Shown here: positions 13,666-16,387 of the stretch, piece by piece
Numbering within the stretch: position 1 is the first letter of the stretch
Layout: each line of letters opens with the position of its first letter
Notes under the pieces: generated by a model
The model's input: only the letters and a program-made list of their open reading frames with translations
What the model was told of the DNA's origin: nothing
The model's database searches: none
DNA from: JANMAT01 sp031359995
GTDB taxonomy: Bacteria > Actinomycetota > Acidimicrobiia > Acidimicrobiales > Ilumatobacteraceae
Length of the DNA: 16,387 nucleotides
Assembly (NCBI GenBank): GCA_031359995.1
Contig: JANMAT010000006.1
Coordinates: 1-16,387, forward strand
Reading direction: 5' to 3'
Made by a program: the position numbers and the translations under genes

Positions 13666-14934
13666 ATGACCGCCACCGAGCTCTCCGCGTTCAACCCCTT
13701 CGACCCGAAGGTGCTGCAGTGCCCCTTCCCGCACTACGCCCGCATGCGCGACGAAGCACCCGTGCTCTTCCTCGAGAACGTGGGCATGTGGTTCGTGACG
13801 CGCTTCGACCTGGTGATGGAGGTGCTGCGCGATCCCAAGACGTATTCCAACCTGTTCGGTGGGGCGAGCATGCCGCTGCCGCCCGGTGACCGCGAGAAGC
13901 TCATGGAGGCGATGGCCGAGGGCTACCCGCGGGTCTCCACCATGCTCACCGCCGATCAGCCCGAGCACACCCGCTACCGGCGGCTGGTGTCGAAGGCGTT
14001 CAGCCCGCGGGTCATCGCCGATCTCGAGCCCGAGATCCGACGCGTCACCGTCGCCCTGATCGACAGCTGGCTGCACGACGGCAGCTGCGAGTTCGTGTCG
14101 CAGTTCGCCGTGGGTCTGCCGGTGCGCGTCATCGCCCGGGCGTTGAACGTGCCCGACGACCGCCTCGACGACTTCAAGCGCTGGAGTGACGACTCCATCG
14201 CCGGCATCGGTACCAACATCACCATCGAGCAGCGCGTCGCCGCCGAGCACGGTGTGAACGAGTTCCAGCACTACTTCGCCGCCGAGCTGGACAAGCGCCG
14301 CACCGAGCCCCAGGACGACCTGCTGACCCACCTGCTGAACGCCCGAGTCGACGACGATGACGCCGATGTCAGCGACCGGCGGCCACTCGACATGCCCGAG
14401 ATGCTCTCGATCGTGCAGCAGCTGCTGGTCGCGGGCAACGAGACCACCACGAAGATGCTCACCGAGATGATGAAGCTGCTCGGCGAGCACCCCGACCAGT
14501 GGGAGCGCGTGCGGCAGGATCCGTCGCGGGTGTCGGCCATCGTGGAGGAGACGTTGCGCCTGGCCACGCCCACGCAGGGGATGTTCCGGATCGTCAAGCG
14601 TGACGTGGAGCTGGGCGGGGTGAAGATCCCCGCTGGCGCCCGGATGGTGGTCGTGTACTCGTCGGCCAACCGTGACGAGGCCGTGTTCGGCGAGAACGTC
14701 GATGACTTCGACCCGGACCGTGACGCGTTGGGCGAGCACATCGCGTTCGGCAAGGGCATCCACTTCTGTGTGGGCGCCGCGCTGTCGCGGTTGGAGGGAC
14801 GCATTGCGCTCACCGAGTTGGCCGCCCGCATCGCCTCGTACTCGTTGGCGCCCAGCAACGACTACGAGGTCTTCCCCAGCTTCATGCTGCGCGGCCTGAA
14901 GCAGCTGCACCTCGAGAACGTGGTGCCGGCATGA
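13666..14934 (+). CDS. cytochrome P450 (soluble bacterial type)
   Basis: A 422-aa class I-type P450. The helix C motif HTRYRRLVSKAFSP is at 101-114, the I-helix AGNETTT at 256-262 (acid-alcohol pair Glu259/Thr260), the K-helix Glu295-x-x-Arg298, and the haem loop HIAFGKGIHFCVGAALSR with thiolate Cys368. It is clearly a different P450 from the one at 5375; they share only family-wide motifs. AGNETT is common among actinobacterial P450s acting on steroids, terpenes and fatty acids, but the substrate is not identifiable. The start ATG at 13666 has GAGGA at 13654-13658, overlapping the stop of the LLM gene. Its last bases overlap the next SDR start (ATGA), so it is coupled to an alcohol-oxidising enzyme, a typical hydroxylate-then-oxidise pairing. 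A ferredoxin partner must come from elsewhere. Confidence 0.95.
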   Translation: MTATELSAFNPFDPKVLQCPFPHYARMRDEAPVLFLENVGMWFVTRFDLVMEVLRDPKTYSNLFGGASMPLPPGDREKLMEAMAEGYPRVSTMLTADQPEHTRYRRLVSKAFSPRVIADLEPEIRRVTVALIDSWLHDGSCEFVSQFAVGLPVRVIARALNVPDDRLDDFKRWSDDSIAGIGTNITIEQRVAAEHGVNEFQHYFAAELDKRRTEPQDDLLTHLLNARVDDDDADVSDRRPLDMPEMLSIVQQLLVAGNETTTKMLTEMMKLLGEHPDQWERVRQDPSRVSAIVEETLRLATPTQGMFRIVKRDVELGGVKIPAGARMVVVYSSANRDEAVFGENVDDFDPDRDALGEHIAFGKGIHFCVGAALSRLEGRIALTELAARIASYSLAPSNDYEVFPSFMLRGLKQLHLENVVPA

Positions 14935-15749
14935 GCGGGTCGCCGTCGTTGACCGGCAAGGTCGCCGTGGTCACCGGGTCGTCGCGGGGCATCGGCCGCG
15001 GGGCGGCCATCGCGCTCGCCGAGCGGGGTGCCACCGTGTACGTGACCGGGCGCACCACCGGCGACGGCGAGCTGTCCATCGACACCACGGTGCGCATGGT
15101 CGAGGAGGCCGGCGGCAAGGGCATCGCCGTGCAGGTCGACCACGGGGTGGACGCCGAGATCGCCGCGCTGTTCGAGCAGGTGCGCGCCGAGCAGGGCAAG
15201 CTCGACATCCTCGTCAACAACGTCTACAAGATCCCCGACCCGCCGGCGTGGGGCGGCGGGTTCTGGGATCACCCGATCCAGGTGTGGGACGACCAGGTCG
15301 GCATCGGCCTGCGGGCCCACTACGTGGCGTCGTGGTACGCCGCGCCACTGCTGTTCGCCGCCGGGCCCGGTGGCTTCATCTGCAACGTGTCGTCGCCGGG
15401 CGGGCAGAGCTACCACTTCAGCTCGTCCTACGGCGCCGGCAAGGCCGGGCTCGACCGGTTGAGCAAGGACATGGCCGTCGAGCTCGAGCCCAAGGGCATC
15501 GCCTGCGTGTCGCTCTACCCGGGTTCGGTCGCCACCGAGTTCATCAAGGAGTGGTCGGCCAAGCGGGGCACCGATCTGTCGCAGTCGCAGACCACGCTGC
15601 TGGTGGGTCGCACCATCGTCGCGTTGGCGACCGCGCCCGACCTGATGGCGCGCAGCGGCTCGATCCAGTGGGTGGAGGACGTGTCCGAGGAGCTCGACGT
15701 GCGCGACGAGCTCGGCCACCTCGCCCCGAAGTACGCCAAGCGGGTGTAG
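14931..15749 (+). CDS. DHRS1-like short-chain dehydrogenase/reductase
   Basis: A 272-aa SDR. TGSSRGIG lies at residues 15-22, NNVY (96-99) replaces the usual NNAG, and the active site reads CNVSSPGGQSYHFSSSYGAGK with Ser155, Tyr167 and Lys171. The segment FWDHPIQVWDDQVGIGLRAHYVAS (111-134) and SLYPGSVATEF match the pattern I recall for eukaryotic DHRS1 and its bacterial relatives; the tetrad Asn position is Gly-Leu here as in that group. Mammalian DHRS1 reduces steroids and xenobiotic ketones, which gives a hint but not a substrate. The ATG at 14931 overlaps the P450 stop (ATGA), so translational coupling is likely. It is the last gene of the 10936 operon. No terminator hairpin is visible in the 14-base gap to the convergent gene. 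Confidence 0.9.
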   Translation: MSGSPSLTGKVAVVTGSSRGIGRGAAIALAERGATVYVTGRTTGDGELSIDTTVRMVEEAGGKGIAVQVDHGVDAEIAALFEQVRAEQGKLDILVNNVYKIPDPPAWGGGFWDHPIQVWDDQVGIGLRAHYVASWYAAPLLFAAGPGGFICNVSSPGGQSYHFSSSYGAGKAGLDRLSKDMAVELEPKGIACVSLYPGSVATEFIKEWSAKRGTDLSQSQTTLLVGRTIVALATAPDLMARSGSIQWVEDVSEELDVRDELGHLAPKYAKRV

Positions 15750-15763
15750 TCAGCGCGGCGTCG

Positions 15764-16279
15764 TCAGATCTTGAGCAGGCCGCGCAGGTAGGCGGCCTGA
15801 CCGCAGTGCCGGAGCTGGTCGTCGGCGATGCTGACGAGGCGCACGCCCATGGTGACGGGCGGGTCCCAGTGGGGGTCGACGACGCGATCGAGCGTGGTGG
15901 GGCCGATCACACGCAACGCGTCCTGCGTGGTGCGGGCCACGGCCCCGTAGTAGTCGCGCAGGGCCGGCACGCTGTCGGGTCGCACCTCGGCGACCTCGGC
16001 GGGCGAGTGGCCGTAGCCGTGGTTCGCTGGATCGGGTTCGAGGCCGAAGCGAGCGGGCCAGTCACCGGTCTCGTCGGCGATCCAGACCTGAGGCACGTCG
16101 AGCAGGTCGGCGACCTGGGCGTCCTCGATGCGGGCCAGGTGCCACACGAGCCAGCCGATGGGGTTGGATCCGTGCTCGGGCGGAGTGTTCAGCGTCTCGA
16201 CATCGACGCCATCGACAGCCTCGTCGACGTGCTCGGAGATTCGCTCGAAGAGGTCGACCAGCAGCTCGGAAAGTTCCAT
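15764..16279 (-). CDS. DinB/DUF664-like putative metal-binding protein
   Basis: A 171-aa helical protein (173 if the GTG at 16285 is used). It resembles the DinB/DUF664 superfamily, which includes mycothiol- and bacillithiol-dependent enzymes with a His-coordinated metal. First-ligand candidate is His49 in GWLVWHLARIED (44-55, GTG numbering) and the last is His160 in SIADDQLRHCGQAAYLRG (152-169). Superfamily members usually have H-x-x-x-H in that last helix; here the first position is Asp156, so metal binding may differ. PATTERNS such as GSNPIGWLVWHL are typical for actinobacterial DUF664 proteins. A role in mycothiol-dependent detoxification is possible but unproven. It is convergent with the SDR and divergent from the Gfo/Idh/MocA gene. 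Confidence 0.72.
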   Translation of the reverse strand: MELSELLVDLFERISEHVDEAVDGVDVETLNTPPEHGSNPIGWLVWHLARIEDAQVADLLDVPQVWIADETGDWPARFGLEPDPANHGYGHSPAEVAEVRPDSVPALRDYYGAVARTTQDALRVIGPTTLDRVVDPHWDPPVTMGVRLVSIADDQLRHCGQAAYLRGLLKI

Positions 16280-16311
16280 TGACACCGATCTTCGCGCACC
16301 ACGCCCCTGCC

Positions 16312-16317
16312 TAGACT
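16312..16317 (+). promoter_or_regulatory. -10-like element upstream of the Gfo/Idh/MocA gene
   Basis: TAGACT (TAnnnT) lies 28 bases before the ATG at 16346. A transcript from about 16324 would include the GGGAGGA ribosome binding site at 16334-16340. A TTGACA upstream is too far away to act as its -35. Confidence 0.3.
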
Positions 16318-16345
16318 GCGCCGTCGACGACGAGGGAGGACGTGG

Positions 16346-16387
16346 ATGAAGGGGATTCGGATTGGCTTGATCGGCGCCGGGTTCATG
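16346..16387 (+). CDS. Gfo/Idh/MocA-type NAD(P)-dependent oxidoreductase, N-terminal start only
   Basis: Only the first 14 codons are present (MKGIRIGLIGAGFM); the gene continues past the window. The opening beta-strand and GAGFM turn are the Rossmann dinucleotide-binding start (G-x-G-x-x-M/G) that Gfo/Idh/MocA oxidoreductases usually show at residues 7-12. A strong ribosome binding site, GGGAGGA, lies 5 bases before the ATG and fixes the start. Family members act on sugars, inositols, amino-sugars or dihydrodiols. Other Rossmann proteins with the same start cannot be excluded from so little sequence. Confidence 0.6.
   Translation, partial: MKGIRIGLIGAGFM

Noticed and set aside
11997..13694. 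Open frame of 565 codons on the minus strand across the phosphohistidine and LLM genes
   Set aside because: It is antisense to two genes with full family motifs, and its translation is low-complexity Val/Gly/Asp/His. No start signal. Shadow frame.
16279..16317. TTGACA (16279-16284) and TAGACT (16312-16317) as a -35/-10 pair
   Set aside because: The spacing is 27 bases, far from the 16-19 needed, and TTGACA overlaps the start codon region of the divergent gene. Only the -10 is kept as a candidate.

Overview
The window is high-GC, gene-dense DNA with 18 recognisable genes (16 apparently intact or cut only by the window edge, two broken). Gene content points to an actinobacterium: an F420-type LLM flavin oxidoreductase, many short-chain dehydrogenases (SDRs), two soluble P450s, GTG starts in 4-bp overlaps, and several starts that look leaderless. 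An Acidimicrobiia-type lineage (Ilumatobacter-like) is my best guess, but that is inference from content and not from any marker gene. No rRNA, tRNA, CRISPR array, transposase or integrase was seen.

Layout. 1-1020: end of a SnoaL-like protein, then an alpha/beta hydrolase (+). 1038-2358: a two-gene minus-strand unit, a VOC (glyoxalase/dioxygenase-fold) protein followed by an unrecognised two-TM membrane protein. 2415-5364 (+): an SDR, then a unit of a PNPOx-fold flavoprotein, an enoyl-CoA hydratase and a second SDR. 5375-6634 (-): cytochrome P450 no. 1. 6703-8957 (+): a SnoaL-like protein, then a 581-aa protein with a PEP-utilising-enzyme phosphohistidine domain. 8958-10795: a short tandem repeat and two broken minus-strand genes, an SDR with a +1 frameshift and a molybdopterin oxidoreductase that has lost its centre. 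10936-15749 (+): a tight four-gene operon of a second 580-aa phosphohistidine-domain protein, an F420/LLM oxidoreductase, P450 no. 2 and a DHRS1-like SDR. 15764-16285 (-): a DinB/DUF664-like protein. 16346-end (+): the start of a Gfo/Idh/MocA oxidoreductase.

How the genes may work together. The mix of P450s, SDRs, enoyl-CoA hydratase, LLM oxidoreductase, VOC protein and hydrolase looks like a catabolic island for a hydrophobic substrate (steroid, terpenoid or aromatic): oxygenation, alcohol/ketone oxidation, then beta-oxidation-like steps. The substrate cannot be read from the sequence. No P450 redox partner (ferredoxin or reductase) is encoded here.

The most interesting element is the pair of ~580-aa paralogues. 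Each has a rifampin-phosphotransferase/PEP-synthase-like central region and a C-terminal swivel domain with the phosphorylatable His, but no ATP-grasp domain. This resembles the split architecture of phenylphosphate synthase, where one subunit carries the His and another binds ATP. They could be part of a phosphorylation step on a hydroxylated intermediate, with the ATP-binding partner encoded elsewhere. The two broken genes lie exactly between these paralogues.
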